A stretch of DNA of 25,105 nucleotides from HRBIN12 sp964447335 (GTDB lineage: Bacteria; Actinomycetota; UBA4738; HRBIN12). The position numbers and the translations under genes were made by a program. Below the pieces are notes generated by a model. It was not told where the DNA came from, ran no database searches, and worked only from the letters and a program-made list of their open reading frames with translations. The stretch is from the NCBI GenBank assembly GCA_964447335.1, contig CAYUSA010000043.1, positions 1-25,105 of the forward strand. Reading direction: 5' to 3'. This document shows positions 13,618 to 21,809 of the stretch, piece after piece. The first letter of the stretch is position 1. Each line of letters starts with the position of its first letter.

Positions 13618-15869
13618 CGCGGGACGACGCGGAACGCGTCGTAGACGTTCTCGATCTTCTTCACGGCGTTCAGGATGCCGGAGAGGTGGGTGATGTCGGC
13701 GAGCTCGAACGCGAACCGCAGCGTGACCGTGCGGTCCCGGCCGACCGTCGAGGTCGCCGTCAGGATGTTCACGTGGCTGTCCGAGAGCACCGTGGCGACA
13801 TCGGAGAGCAGACGCGTGCGGTCGAGCGCCTCGACCTGGACCGAGACCACGAAGCTCGTCGACTTGCCCGCGCGCCACGAGACGTCGATCAGGCGCTCGG
13901 GCTCGCGCTGCAGGCCCCGGGCGTTCGGGCAGTCGGTGCGGTGGACGGAGACGCCCTGCCCGCGGGTGACGAACCCCATGATCTCGTCCCCGGGAACCGG
14001 CGTGCAGCACCGTGCGAGCTTCACCCACACGTCGGCCGAGCCCGGCACGACGACGCCGGAGGTGACGTCCGCCTGCTCGATCCGCACCGGCCGAGCGAGC
14101 GGGACCTGGGTGACGTCCTCGTCGGTCGTGCCGGTGAGGAGTCGCGACAGGCGGGCAACCACCGACTGCGGCGACACGTGCCCCTCCCCGAGCGCGACGT
14201 ACAGCGACTCGAGGTCGGGGAACTTCATGTCGACCGCGACCTGGGACAGCGTCTCCTCGGTCGCGAGCCGCTTGAACGGGACGTTCTGCTTGCGCATCAG
14301 CCGCTGGAGGGCGTCGCGTCCCTCCTCCATCGCGTCCTCGCGACGCTCACGGGTGAACCACTGCCGGATCTTGTTGCGCGCTCTCGGCGTCGTGACGAAC
14401 TTCAGCCAGTCCTGCGAGGGCCCCTCGCCCTGGGCCTTCGAGGTCACTATCTCCACCGAGTCCCCGGTCCGGAGCTCGTAGTCGAGCGGTACGAGCCGTC
14501 CGCTCACCTTCGCGCCGATCGTGCGATGGCCGACCTCCGTGTGGATCGCGTACGCGAAGTCGACCGGGGTCGCGCCGGAGGGCAGGTTCATGACGTCGCC
14601 CTTCGGTGTGAAGACGAAGACCTGTCCGCCGTACAGGTCGATCTTCAGGCCCTCCATGAACTCGCGCGGGTCCGCCATGTCCTTCAGCCACTCGAGCATC
14701 TGGCCGAGCCACGCGATGTCGGCGGCCTCCTTCGACTTCTTGCCGTCGCGTCCTTCCTTGTAGCGCCAGTGCGCGGCGATGCCGAACTCGGCCGTGCGGT
14801 GCATCTCGCTCGTACGGAGCTGGACCTCGATCGGACGCCCGCCGGGCCCCACCACGGTCGTGTGTAGGGACTGGTACATGTTCGACTTGGGCATCGCGAT
14901 GTAGTCCTTGAAGCGACCGGGGACCGGCTTCCACAGCGAGTGGATGGCGCCGAGCGCTCCGTAGCAGTCGCGGACGGAGTCCGCGACGATCCGCAGGCCG
15001 GCGAGGTCGTAGATCTCGTTGAACTCCTTGCCGCCGATGACCATCTTCTCGTAGATCGAGTACAGGTGCTTCGACCGGCCGACCACCTCGGCGTGCACAC
15101 CGGCCTCGCGCAGGCGGGTCCGCGCGGCCTCGAGGAGCCCGTCGACGTAGTCTTGGCGCTCGCCGCGCCGGCGGTCGACGAGGTTCGCGATCTCGCGGAA
15201 CGGGCCCGGATGCAGCGTCTTGAACGACAGATCTTCGAGCTCCCACTTGATCTGCTGCACGCCGAGCCGGTGCGCGAGGGGGGCGTAGATCTCGAGCGTC
15301 TCGGTCGCGATCCGCCGCTGTTTGTCGACGCTGAGCGCGGTCAGCGTGCGCATGTTGTGGAGCCGGTCGGCGAGCTTGATGAGCAGCACCCGGATGTCGC
15401 CGGCCATGGCGACGATCATCTTGCGAACGTTCTCCGCCTGCTCCTGCTCGCGGCTGCGGAACTCGAGCGCGTCGAGCTTCGTGAGCCCGTCGACGATCCG
15501 CGAGACCTCGGCGCCGAACTCTCTCTCGAGCTCCTCGACGGTGACGTCCGTGTCCTCGACCGTGTCGTGCAGGAGCGCGGCGATCAGCGTCGTGGTATCC
15601 AGACCGAGGTCCGCGAGGATCTGCGTGACCGAGAGCGGGTGGTTGATGAAGTCCTCGCCCGAGATCCGCTTCTGGCCCTCGTGGCGCAGCTCGGCGAAGC
15701 GGTAGGCGCGCTCGATCTCCTTCAGGTCGGCCTTCGCGTTGTACCCGCGGACCGTACGGAGCAGGCCCTCGAGTCCGTCCCGCGGCGGCTCGACCTCGCC
15801 GGGCCCGGGTCGCAGGCGCGACAGGATGCCGCCACGCCGCTCCTGTTTGACCTGCTCATGGCTGTCCAC
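13614..15869 (-). CDS. rel: Bifunctional (p)ppGpp synthetase/hydrolase (RelA/SpoT homologue)
   Basis: Long RSH enzyme, 751 residues, that makes and destroys the starvation alarmone ppGpp. Hydrolase: HDTVEDT at 101-107 and KLADRLHNMR at 165-174 are intact, so hydrolysis is expected. Synthetase: GRSKHLYSIYEKM (264-276), YDLAGLRIV with Asp288, KDYIAMPKSNMYQSLHTTV (321-339) and EVQLRT with Glu348. Regulatory half: TGS at about 416-477, a helical domain, a Cys/His motif with CC at 621-622 and HRTDC at 643-647, and ACT at 672-751. GTG 15869 is chosen because GGGAGGAG at 15875-15882 is one of the best ribosome sites in the window. A TAGACT hexamer (15893-15898) suggests its own promoter in the 54-base gap after apt. 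Confidence 0.98.
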   Translation of the reverse strand: MDSHEQVKQERRGGILSRLRPGPGEVEPPRDGLEGLLRTVRGYNAKADLKEIERAYRFAELRHEGQKRISGEDFINHPLSVTQILADLGLDTTTLIAALLHDTVEDTDVTVEELEREFGAEVSRIVDGLTKLDALEFRSREQEQAENVRKMIVAMAGDIRVLLIKLADRLHNMRTLTALSVDKQRRIATETLEIYAPLAHRLGVQQIKWELEDLSFKTLHPGPFREIANLVDRRRGERQDYVDGLLEAARTRLREAGVHAEVVGRSKHLYSIYEKMVIGGKEFNEIYDLAGLRIVADSVRDCYGALGAIHSLWKPVPGRFKDYIAMPKSNMYQSLHTTVVGPGGRPIEVQLRTSEMHRTAEFGIAAHWRYKEGRDGKKSKEAADIAWLGQMLEWLKDMADPREFMEGLKIDLYGGQVFVFTPKGDVMNLPSGATPVDFAYAIHTEVGHRTIGAKVSGRLVPLDYELRTGDSVEIVTSKAQGEGPSQDWLKFVTTPRARNKIRQWFTRERREDAMEEGRDALQRLMRKQNVPFKRLATEETLSQVAVDMKFPDLESLYVALGEGHVSPQSVVARLSRLLTGTTDEDVTQVPLARPVRIEQADVTSGVVVPGSADVWVKLARCCTPVPGDEIMGFVTRGQGVSVHRTDCPNARGLQREPERLIDVSWRAGKSTSFVVSVQVEALDRTRLLSDVATVLSDSHVNILTATSTVGRDRTVTLRFAFELADITHLSGILNAVKKIENVYDAFRVVPR

Positions 15870-15892
15870 GGCGACTCCTCCCGGGGAAAGCC

Positions 15893-15898
15893 AGTCTA
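15893..15898 (-). promoter_or_regulatory. Candidate -10 element (TAGACT) for rel-dtd
   Basis: TAGACT on the minus strand lies 23 bases before the rel GTG. A start about 7 bases downstream would leave the strong GGGAGGAG site in the leader. It is identical to the -10 proposed for ruvC, but no clear -35 is present. Confidence 0.4.
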
Positions 15899-15923
15899 CG
15901 CCGGGACCCGAACGCGCAGAAGG

Positions 15924-16445
15924 TCAGTACGTGAGGAGCGTGAACACCTCGTAGCCGTCGACCTTGGACCGCCCCTTCAGGAAGTCGAGCTCGATCAGGC
16001 ATGCGATCCCGACGACCTTGCCGCCGATGCGCTCGACCAGGTCCGCGGTCGCGCGAGCCGTGCCGCCGGTCGCGAGGACATCGTCCACGATGAGGACGCG
16101 CTCCCCCGGGGCGACGGCGTCCTCGTGGATCTCGAGCGTCGCCGTGCCGTACTCGAGCGAGTACTCGGCGGCCTCGGTGTGCCAGGGCAACTTGTCCTTC
16201 TTCCGCACCGGGATGAAGCCGGCTCCGAAGTGGTACGCGACCGGCGAGGCGATGATGAATCCTCGGGCCTCGATGCCGACGACCTTGTCGACGTTGCCGC
16301 GCCCGAAGTGCACCACGATGAGGTCGATGACCGTCGAGAACGCGAGCTCGTCCGCGAGGAGGGGCGTGATGTCCTTGAAGACGACGCCCTCCTGGGGGAA
16401 ATCGGGCACGTCGCGAACGAGGGCCTTCAGCTGGTCGGTGTTCAC
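15924..16445 (-). CDS. apt: Adenine phosphoribosyltransferase
   Basis: Purine salvage: adenine plus PRPP gives AMP. A 173-residue type I phosphoribosyltransferase of standard length. PDFPQEGVVFKDITPLL (14-30), GIEARGFI (57-64), RKKDKLP (81-87) and the PRPP loop VLIVDDVLATGGTA (117-130) are typical. GTG 16445 has GGAGG at 16454-16458, eight bases upstream and inside the end of secF, so it probably belongs to the sec transcript. The secDF-apt-rel order is conserved in Actinomycetota and puts nucleotide salvage next to ppGpp metabolism. Confidence 0.97.
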   Translation of the reverse strand: MNTDQLKALVRDVPDFPQEGVVFKDITPLLADELAFSTVIDLIVVHFGRGNVDKVVGIEARGFIIASPVAYHFGAGFIPVRKKDKLPWHTEAAEYSLEYGTATLEIHEDAVAPGERVLIVDDVLATGGTARATADLVERIGGKVVGIACLIELDFLKGRSKVDGYEVFTLLTY

Positions 16446-16450
16446 GGCTG

Positions 16451-17608
16451 CTACCTCCGCTTGCGCTTCGCCGGCGGCTTGCGACGGGACTTGGACCCGG
16501 GCCGCGAGGCTGGGTTCCGGGCGGTGGCCCGCGTCGCGGCCGCGGCACCGACGGCCGCGGGGGCCGGTGTTGCCACTGCTGCAGCCGTCTCGACCTCGGC
16601 TGCGGGCTCTTGGGGCGCGGTCATGGCACGGCGGCGATCGGCGCCGGCACGCCCCTCGAGACGAGCGCGGAGCTGCTGGTACTTGGCCTCGCGCTCCTTC
16701 AGCACGGCGAGGATCGGCGACGCCACGAAGATCGACGAGTATGCGCCGACCATGACCCCGATCAGCATCGCGAACGCGAAGTCCTTGAGCGTCGCCCCGC
16801 CGAACAGCAGCAGCGACAGGATCGGCAGCACGACCACGAGCGAGGTGTTCACCGACCGCATGAGCACGTGGTTCAGGGAGGTGTTCACGACGCCGGAGTA
16901 GGTGTCCTTCGCGAGCATCGCTGCGGACTCGGTGTTCTCCTTCACCTTGTCGAAGATCACGACGGTGTCGTACAAGGAGAACCCCAGGATCGTGAGGATC
17001 GCGATCACGGTGGCCGGCGAGACCTCGCGCCCCGTCAGCGCGTACACGCCGGCCGTGATGACGACGTCGTGGACCATCGCGATCTGTGCGGCGATCGCCA
17101 TCTTCCACTCGAAGCGGAACGTGATGTAGACCGTGATCGCGAGCAGGACGACGAGCAGGCCGATCAGGGCCTGGCGCGAGATCTGCTTGCCCCACGTCGG
17201 CCCGACGACCTGCACGCTCACGTCCCCCGGAGCGACCCCGGCTTGGGTGGCCAGGTCATCGACGAGCTGCGTCCGCTCCTCCGCGCTGAGGTCGTCGGTG
17301 AGCGCCGTCGTACGGATCGATACCTGGTCCCCGCCCACGATCTGGATCTCGGCGTCCGCGCGGTTGTAGGGCTCGGCGCCGAGCAGGCCACGCACCTCTT
17401 CGGCCGACGCGCCCGCCGGGTTCGGATAGACCAGGAGCGAGCCGCCGGTGAAGTCGATCGAGAAGTTCAGGCGGAACACCACCAACCCGAGGATCGAGAT
17501 CGCGAGCAGCGAGCCCGACAGGATCGCCCACCACCGGCGGTGCTCGATGATCCGCAGGCGCGGAGAGCGATATCCGCGGAACGTGTCGAGCGCGGCGCGA
17601 GCGTTCAC
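16451..17608 (-). CDS. secF: Protein translocase subunit SecF with basic C-terminal extension
   Basis: Partner of SecD; uses the proton gradient to aid late steps of protein export at SecYEG. Residues 1-305 are canonical: TM1 at about 26-46, FSIDFTGG (49-56), the small P4 domain, then five TM helices between about 145 and 305 with LGFSLYDTVVIFDKVKEN (208-225) carrying the conserved Asp. Residues about 306-385 are a cytoplasmic tail: a charged helix, an Ala/Pro-rich stretch, and a highly basic end rich in Arg and Lys (SRPGSKSRRKPPAKRKRR at 368-385). The GTG start at 17608 overlaps the secD stop (GTGA). The function is certain; the tail's role is unknown. Confidence 0.97.
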   Translation of the reverse strand: MNARAALDTFRGYRSPRLRIIEHRRWWAILSGSLLAISILGLVVFRLNFSIDFTGGSLLVYPNPAGASAEEVRGLLGAEPYNRADAEIQIVGGDQVSIRTTALTDDLSAEERTQLVDDLATQAGVAPGDVSVQVVGPTWGKQISRQALIGLLVVLLAITVYITFRFEWKMAIAAQIAMVHDVVITAGVYALTGREVSPATVIAILTILGFSLYDTVVIFDKVKENTESAAMLAKDTYSGVVNTSLNHVLMRSVNTSLVVVLPILSLLLFGGATLKDFAFAMLIGVMVGAYSSIFVASPILAVLKEREAKYQQLRARLEGRAGADRRRAMTAPQEPAAEVETAAAVATPAPAAVGAAAATRATARNPASRPGSKSRRKPPAKRKRR

Positions 17609-19617
17609 TCCGAGCCTCCCGCGATCGCGCCGGCGGCCGCGTGGTCCGCCGCGACACCGCTCGTGAGGCCGAACCCGCGCAGCGAGACCAGCCTCTCGCT
17701 CCGCGTGATGAGGAACACCGTGGGACGCTTGAAGAAGTACACGACGAACAGGTCGAGCGCCGTCGCCACGCCGAGCGTGAGTGCGAAGCCGCGGACGGAG
17801 CTGATCGCCGTCACGTAGAGCACGATGGCCGCGAGCCCGGTCACGATGTCGGCCGCGACGATCGTCTTGTACGCGCGCTTGAAGGCGGGCTGGACGGCGG
17901 CGCGGGGACTGCGGCCGTTCCGCACCTCGTCCTTCAGCCGCTCGAAGAACACGATGTAGGAGTCCGCCGTCACGCCGAGGGAGATCACCAGGCCGGCGAC
18001 GCCCGCGAGCGTCAGCGTGTAGCCGATCGCCCGCCCCGCGAGCGAGATGAGCGCGAACGCCAAGGTCGCCCAGATCGTCATGCCGAGCCACGCCACCACC
18101 GCGAGGAGCCGGTAGTAGAAGACGAGGTAGATCGCGAGCGCGGTGAGTCCCGCGAGCCCCGCGATGAGCCCCTGGTGCAGCGACTCCTCACCCAGGGTCG
18201 GGCTGACCGCGACGACCTGCTCGGTCGTGAGGTTCACCGGCAGCGCACCGGCGTTCAGCACCGTCGCGAGGTCCTTCGCGCGCTGCTCCGTGAACGAGCC
18301 GGTGATGACGCCGCTGCCGCCGGTGATCGGCTCTTGCACCGTGGGCGCCGAGATGACCTCGCGGTCCAGGACGATCGCCAGCTGGCGGCCCGTGAGCTCA
18401 GTCGTGATCTGCCCGAAGAGGTCTGACCCCTCGCTCGTGAGCTGGAAGTCCACCTGCCACCCCTGCCCGACGCTCGTCGAGCTGCCGGCGTCGTAGATCG
18501 CGGTCGCCTTGCGGATGGCGTCACCCGAGATCCGCACCGGCCCGAGCTTGAACTTCGTCTCCCCGTCCTGCCCGAGGAAGACCACGTCCTGATCGCGGAG
18601 CGTCTCGAAGGTGCACGCCGACGTCTCCTGCTGGGCGGGCTCCGCGCAGGTCACGGGCGCGGCGTCGTACCCGGCGCTCGAGGGCGTCAGCGTCTCGATC
18701 ACCTCGCGCTCCTCGAGACGGGCCGTCGTGCCGATCACCTGCAGCAGCCGCTCCTGACCCGTCTCCTGCAGGCGGGCCTGCGCCTGCTCGCGGGAGATGA
18801 AGCACCCGAGGCTCTCGTCGGCCGACGACACCACGCAGTACTCGACGGCCACGTCCTTTACGGTGGTCGCCGCGAGCGCCGCGTCCGCGTCGCTCTGGCT
18901 CGCGAAGCATGCCGACCCGGCGTCGCTCGAGAGCGTCACGCCGTCCGCGTCCTGCAGGCAGAAGGTCACGTTGGAGACCGTGCCGATCGCGTCGATCGCC
19001 GCTTGCGCCTCGTCCTTCGAGGCGAAGTCGCAGACGGGTGCCCCGACACCCGAGATGCAGAACGTGCCGGCGGTCGGCGCCGGCGAGGGTGCCGGCGAGG
19101 CCTGCTCGGCGGGCACGACCGCAAGGCCGGCGATCGCGTCCTTGGCCTGCTTCTTGGTGGGATAGCAGGGTCCGTCGCTCGCGCCGAGCCCGGTCAGGCA
19201 GACCGACTGCGTGAGGGTCTCGACCGTGACGGCGTCGAGCTTGGTCTGGGCGGCGGCGGCGGTATCGAAGCACCCGTAGCTGTCGCCGCCGGAGCCCACG
19301 AGACACGACTGGCCTCGAGCGCGCTCCTCGATGGTGCCGCGCGCGAGGCCCGGGATCTGGACCTCGATGTTCGTTCCGGTCACGAAGATCGTCGGCTCCG
19401 CCGTGCCGAACGAGTCGACGCGGCGGCGGATATTCTCGACCGCGCGGTCCATCACCGTCGCGGGCGTGCCGTCGGGCGCCGACAGGATCACCGAGACGCC
19501 GCCCTCGAGGTCCAGGCCGAGCACCGGGCGCGTGCCGAGCGCGAACATCGCGACCGAGCCGGCGACGAGCACGAGCACGAACACGATCGACGTCCACAGG
19601 CCCCGGGTCTTCGTCAC
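17605..19617 (-). CDS. secD: Protein translocase subunit SecD with a cysteine-repeat insertion in P1
   Basis: Membrane protein of the SecDF accessory complex, 670 residues. TM1 is at about 8-28, followed by the canonical VLGLDLEGGVSVIL (32-45) and IEVQIPG (84-90). A normal SecD would soon continue into the IGTTARLEEREV strand; here that appears only at 295-306. The roughly 190 residues between form five degenerate repeats, each with a cysteine pair (105/116, 140/151, 187/196, 220/237, 261/272). A further pair (324/335) lies after it. Residues 385-480 return to the conserved P1 base (GGSGVITGSF, LNAGALPVNLT) and 481-640 hold five TM helices with GLVISLGVTADSYIVFFERLKDE (542-564). All 12 cysteines are in the extracytoplasmic domain. 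GTG 19617 overlaps the HD gene's stop (GTGA). Confidence 0.97.
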   Translation of the reverse strand: MTKTRGLWTSIVFVLVLVAGSVAMFALGTRPVLGLDLEGGVSVILSAPDGTPATVMDRAVENIRRRVDSFGTAEPTIFVTGTNIEVQIPGLARGTIEERARGQSCLVGSGGDSYGCFDTAAAAQTKLDAVTVETLTQSVCLTGLGASDGPCYPTKKQAKDAIAGLAVVPAEQASPAPSPAPTAGTFCISGVGAPVCDFASKDEAQAAIDAIGTVSNVTFCLQDADGVTLSSDAGSACFASQSDADAALAATTVKDVAVEYCVVSSADESLGCFISREQAQARLQETGQERLLQVIGTTARLEEREVIETLTPSSAGYDAAPVTCAEPAQQETSACTFETLRDQDVVFLGQDGETKFKLGPVRISGDAIRKATAIYDAGSSTSVGQGWQVDFQLTSEGSDLFGQITTELTGRQLAIVLDREVISAPTVQEPITGGSGVITGSFTEQRAKDLATVLNAGALPVNLTTEQVVAVSPTLGEESLHQGLIAGLAGLTALAIYLVFYYRLLAVVAWLGMTIWATLAFALISLAGRAIGYTLTLAGVAGLVISLGVTADSYIVFFERLKDEVRNGRSPRAAVQPAFKRAYKTIVAADIVTGLAAIVLYVTAISSVRGFALTLGVATALDLFVVYFFKRPTVFLITRSERLVSLRGFGLTSGVAADHAAAGAIAGGSE
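18748..19311 (-). repeat. Five degenerate tandem cysteine-pair repeats within SecD
   Basis: Encodes SecD residues 103-290. Units start at about 103, 137, 185, 218 and 259 and are 33-48 residues long. Shared pattern: an aromatic or small residue, Cys, a hydrophobic residue, 7-15 residues, Cys, Phe/Tyr, any, Ser/Thr, three residues, Ala, three residues, Leu/Ile. Four of five second halves fit this exactly: CFDTAAAAQTKL, CYPTKKQAKDAI, CFASQSDADAAL, CFISREQAQARL. The third (CDFASKDEAQAAI) fits with one extra residue. The second unit ends in a Pro/Ala/Ser linker (173-184). Each unit looks like a cystine-closed beta hairpin followed by a helix. The bases themselves have diverged, so these are old repeats. 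Confidence 0.85.
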
Positions 19618-20339
19618 GCCAGCTCCGCCCCGTTGATCACGAGCTTGAAGCGGCAGCCGAGCTCGTCGGCCGCCTTCCGGCAGAGCTGCATCCGCCCAAG
19701 GAAGATCTCGAAGTACTCCATGACTTGGCTGATCTGGGGGTCGATCGTGAGCTCGAGGGTGATGGTCTTGGCGCTGGAGTCTACCCGCAGGAACGACTGC
19801 TCGGCCGCGAAGTTCACGCGGTCGTGGATGTCGAACTCGGGGCGCCCGGTCTTGCGGACGCGGCTGCGGTGAACGTCGGACTTGTCCGCGAGGATCACCG
19901 CTGCAGAGACCTCCGAGACCGAGTAGCCCTGCTGCTCCTCGTGGTTCGCGATGGCCGAGACGATGGTGGCGAGGTCGGCGGCCGGCATCCGGTCGCGGAG
20001 CGCGTGGTACACGAGCAAGCCCCCGGTCTGCCCGTGGGCGTCGCGGGTCAGCATGTTCCCCACGTCGTGCAGGTACCCGGCCACGCAGCCGAGGTTCGCC
20101 GTGTGCTCGTCGTAGCCGGACCGAAGGAGCACGTTGTAGGCGATCCGAGCCGTGAGGTTCGCGTGACGGAAGCCGTGCTCCGTGTAGCCCATCCCCTCCA
20201 TGACGCGGTCCGCGGCGGAGATAAGGGCCGAGAGCTCCGGGTCGTTCTGGATGGCCTCGAAGGGGAGGGCCTGAGGGCCCGCGAGGGAGGCGGGTCCACC
20301 CTGCGGCGGCGGGGACGCCGGCTCAGGCGTGTCGTTCAC
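19614..20339 (-). CDS. HD-domain phosphohydrolase
   Basis: A 241-residue soluble protein. After a Pro/Ala/Gly-rich N-terminus (1-25) comes an HD fold: GFRHANLTARIAYNVLL (56-72) with His59, the HD pair in AGYLHDVGNM (87-96, His91-Asp92), ANHEEQQG (131-138) and ILADKSDVHRSRV (149-161) with Asp152. The C-terminal part (about 180-241) is a beta-rich region followed by YFEIFLGRMQLCRKAADELG. I recall similar HD proteins of unknown role in other phyla. HD enzymes usually cut phosphate esters of nucleotides. The start is GTG 20339: it shares GTGA with the yajC stop, and its own stop shares GTGA with the secD start, so it is embedded in the sec operon. Substrate unknown. Confidence 0.88.
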   Translation of the reverse strand: MNDTPEPASPPPQGGPASLAGPQALPFEAIQNDPELSALISAADRVMEGMGYTEHGFRHANLTARIAYNVLLRSGYDEHTANLGCVAGYLHDVGNMLTRDAHGQTGGLLVYHALRDRMPAADLATIVSAIANHEEQQGYSVSEVSAAVILADKSDVHRSRVRKTGRPEFDIHDRVNFAAEQSFLRVDSSAKTITLELTIDPQISQVMEYFEIFLGRMQLCRKAADELGCRFKLVINGAELA

Positions 20340-20707
20340 GGCCGGTCGTCGGTCTCCTCGTCGAAGCCGGACGGGTCGTCGTCGTAGCTCTCGTCGACCT
20401 CGTCCTCGGTGAGGCGCTGGAGCACGCCCTGGCGGAGCATCCGGACGCGGGTGCCGGGGGCGATCTCGACGAGCACGACGCCCGCGTCGTCGTCGATCTC
20501 GATGAGGGTCCCGTAGATCCCCCCGCTGATCATGACCTCGTCGCCGACCTCGAGCGCCGAGAGCAGCGCCTGCTGCTGTCGCTGCCGAGCCCGCTGGGGG
20601 CGGATCATGATGAAGTACAGGCCCGCGATCATCGCGACGGGCAGGAGCAGCGTGATGAGGGAGCCTCCGCTGCTCGAGGTGCTCTCTGCGGCCAAGATCC
20701 AGGGCAC
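20336..20707 (-). CDS. yajC: YajC, SecDF-associated preprotein translocase subunit
   Basis: A small single-pass membrane protein of 123 residues that associates with SecDF. TM helix at about 17-36 (LITLLLPVAMIAGLYFIMI), then the family motif RPQRARQRQQQALLSALEVGDEV and the SH3-like strand region MISGGIYGTLIEID. The C-terminus is long and acidic (TEDEVDESYDDDPSGFDEE), as in other actinobacterial YajC. The start is GTG 20707, with AAGGAG at 20716-20721 eight bases upstream. Confidence 0.95.
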   Translation of the reverse strand: MPWILAAESTSSSGGSLITLLLPVAMIAGLYFIMIRPQRARQRQQQALLSALEVGDEVMISGGIYGTLIEIDDDAGVVLVEIAPGTRVRMLRQGVLQRLTEDEVDESYDDDPSGFDEETDDRP

Positions 20708-20736
20708 GGCGTCGTCTCCTTGGGGGTCGGCGAGGC

Positions 20737-20742
20737 AGCATA
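20737..20742 (-). promoter_or_regulatory. Candidate -10 element (TATGCT) for yajC-HD-secDF
   Basis: TATGCT on the minus strand, 29 bases before the yajC GTG, in the 76-base gap after ruvB. No clear -35 is seen at the usual distance. The leader would contain the AAGGAG site. Confidence 0.33.
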
Positions 20743-20783
20743 CAGGCTACCGCCGCCCGGCCGACCCGCGGTTGCTCTTCGGC

Positions 20784-21800
20784 TCAGGACAGCGGCAGGG
20801 CGCCGTCGAGCGTGACGCCGAGGTGGCGGAGCGCCCGTTCCGTGGAGACGCGGCCCCGGGGCGTGCGCTTCAGGAAGCCGAGCTGCATCAGGTAGGGCTC
20901 GACGACGTCCTCGATCGTGTCGGTCTCCTCGCCGACCGCCGCCGCCAGGGTGGAGAGCCCGACCGGGCCGCCGCCGAACTTCCGCGCGATGGTCGACAGC
21001 ACCGCGAGGTCGAGCTTGTCCAAACCCTGCTCGTCCACCTCGAACAGCTCGAGGCCCGCCCGAGCGACGTCGCCCGTGATCTGCCCGTCGTGGCGGACCT
21101 CGGCGACGTCGCGCACGCGGCGAAGGAGCCGGTTGGCCACCCGTGGCGTACCGCGCGAGCGCCGGGCGATCTCGTCGGCGCCTTCCGCGTCGATCGTGAC
21201 CTCGAGGATCCCCGCCGAGCGCCGGACGATCCGCCCGATGTCCTCAACCGAGTAGTAGTCCAGGCGCGGCGAGAAGCCGAACCGCTCGCGGAGCGGGAGC
21301 GTGATCCGCCCCGGCCGGGTCGTCGCCCCGACCAGTGTGAACCGCGGCAGATCGAGGCGGATCGAGCGCGCGCTCGGCCCCTTGCCGAGCACGACGTCGA
21401 GCTTGAAGTCCTCGAGCGCCGGATACAGGACCTCCTCGACCGTTCGCGGCATCCGGTGGATCTCGTCCACGAACAGGACGTCGCCCTCATCGAGGTTCGT
21501 GAGGATCGCCGCCAGGTCCCCCGGGCGGTCGAGCGCCGGTCCCGACGTGGGCTGGAACCCCACGCCGACCTCGTTCGCGACGATCCCCGCTAGCGTCGTC
21601 TTGCCGAGCCCGGGCGGGCCCGAGAACAGTAGGTGGTCGACGGTCTCGCCGCGCGCGCGGGCGCCCTCGATGAGCAGCCCGAGCTGCTCCTTGATGCGGT
21701 CCTGTCCGACGAACTCGGCGAGCACCTTCGGGCGGAGCGCGGCGTCGAAGGCGCGCTCCTCCTCGGGCAGCTCGGGGTCGACGATCCGGTCCTCGTCCAC
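20784..21800 (-). CDS. ruvB: Holliday junction branch migration ATPase RuvB
   Basis: AAA+ motor that drives branch migration with RuvA. The product is 338 residues, standard length. LRPKVLAEFVGQ (22-33), Walker A GPPGLGKTT (61-69), Walker B LFVDEIHR (109-116), sensor 1 GATTRPGRITLPLRERFG (158-175) and sensor 2 RGTPRVANRLLRRVRD are all visible, and the C-terminal winged helix ends GFLKRTPRGR. GITLPLRERFG-like wording differs slightly from the usual PLRDRFG. GTG 21800 is nine bases after ruvA, with a weak GGGTAGG site. Confidence 0.98.
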   Translation of the reverse strand: MDEDRIVDPELPEEERAFDAALRPKVLAEFVGQDRIKEQLGLLIEGARARGETVDHLLFSGPPGLGKTTLAGIVANEVGVGFQPTSGPALDRPGDLAAILTNLDEGDVLFVDEIHRMPRTVEEVLYPALEDFKLDVVLGKGPSARSIRLDLPRFTLVGATTRPGRITLPLRERFGFSPRLDYYSVEDIGRIVRRSAGILEVTIDAEGADEIARRSRGTPRVANRLLRRVRDVAEVRHDGQITGDVARAGLELFEVDEQGLDKLDLAVLSTIARKFGGGPVGLSTLAAAVGEETDTIEDVVEPYLMQLGFLKRTPRGRVSTERALRHLGVTLDGALPLS

Positions 21801-21809
21801 GCGCCTACC

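Noticed and set aside
20708..20783. Riboswitch or T-box leader upstream of yajC, and likewise upstream of hisS/aspS
   Set aside because: The gaps are 76 bases or less (one base at hisS and aspS), too short for such elements, and show no conserved motif.
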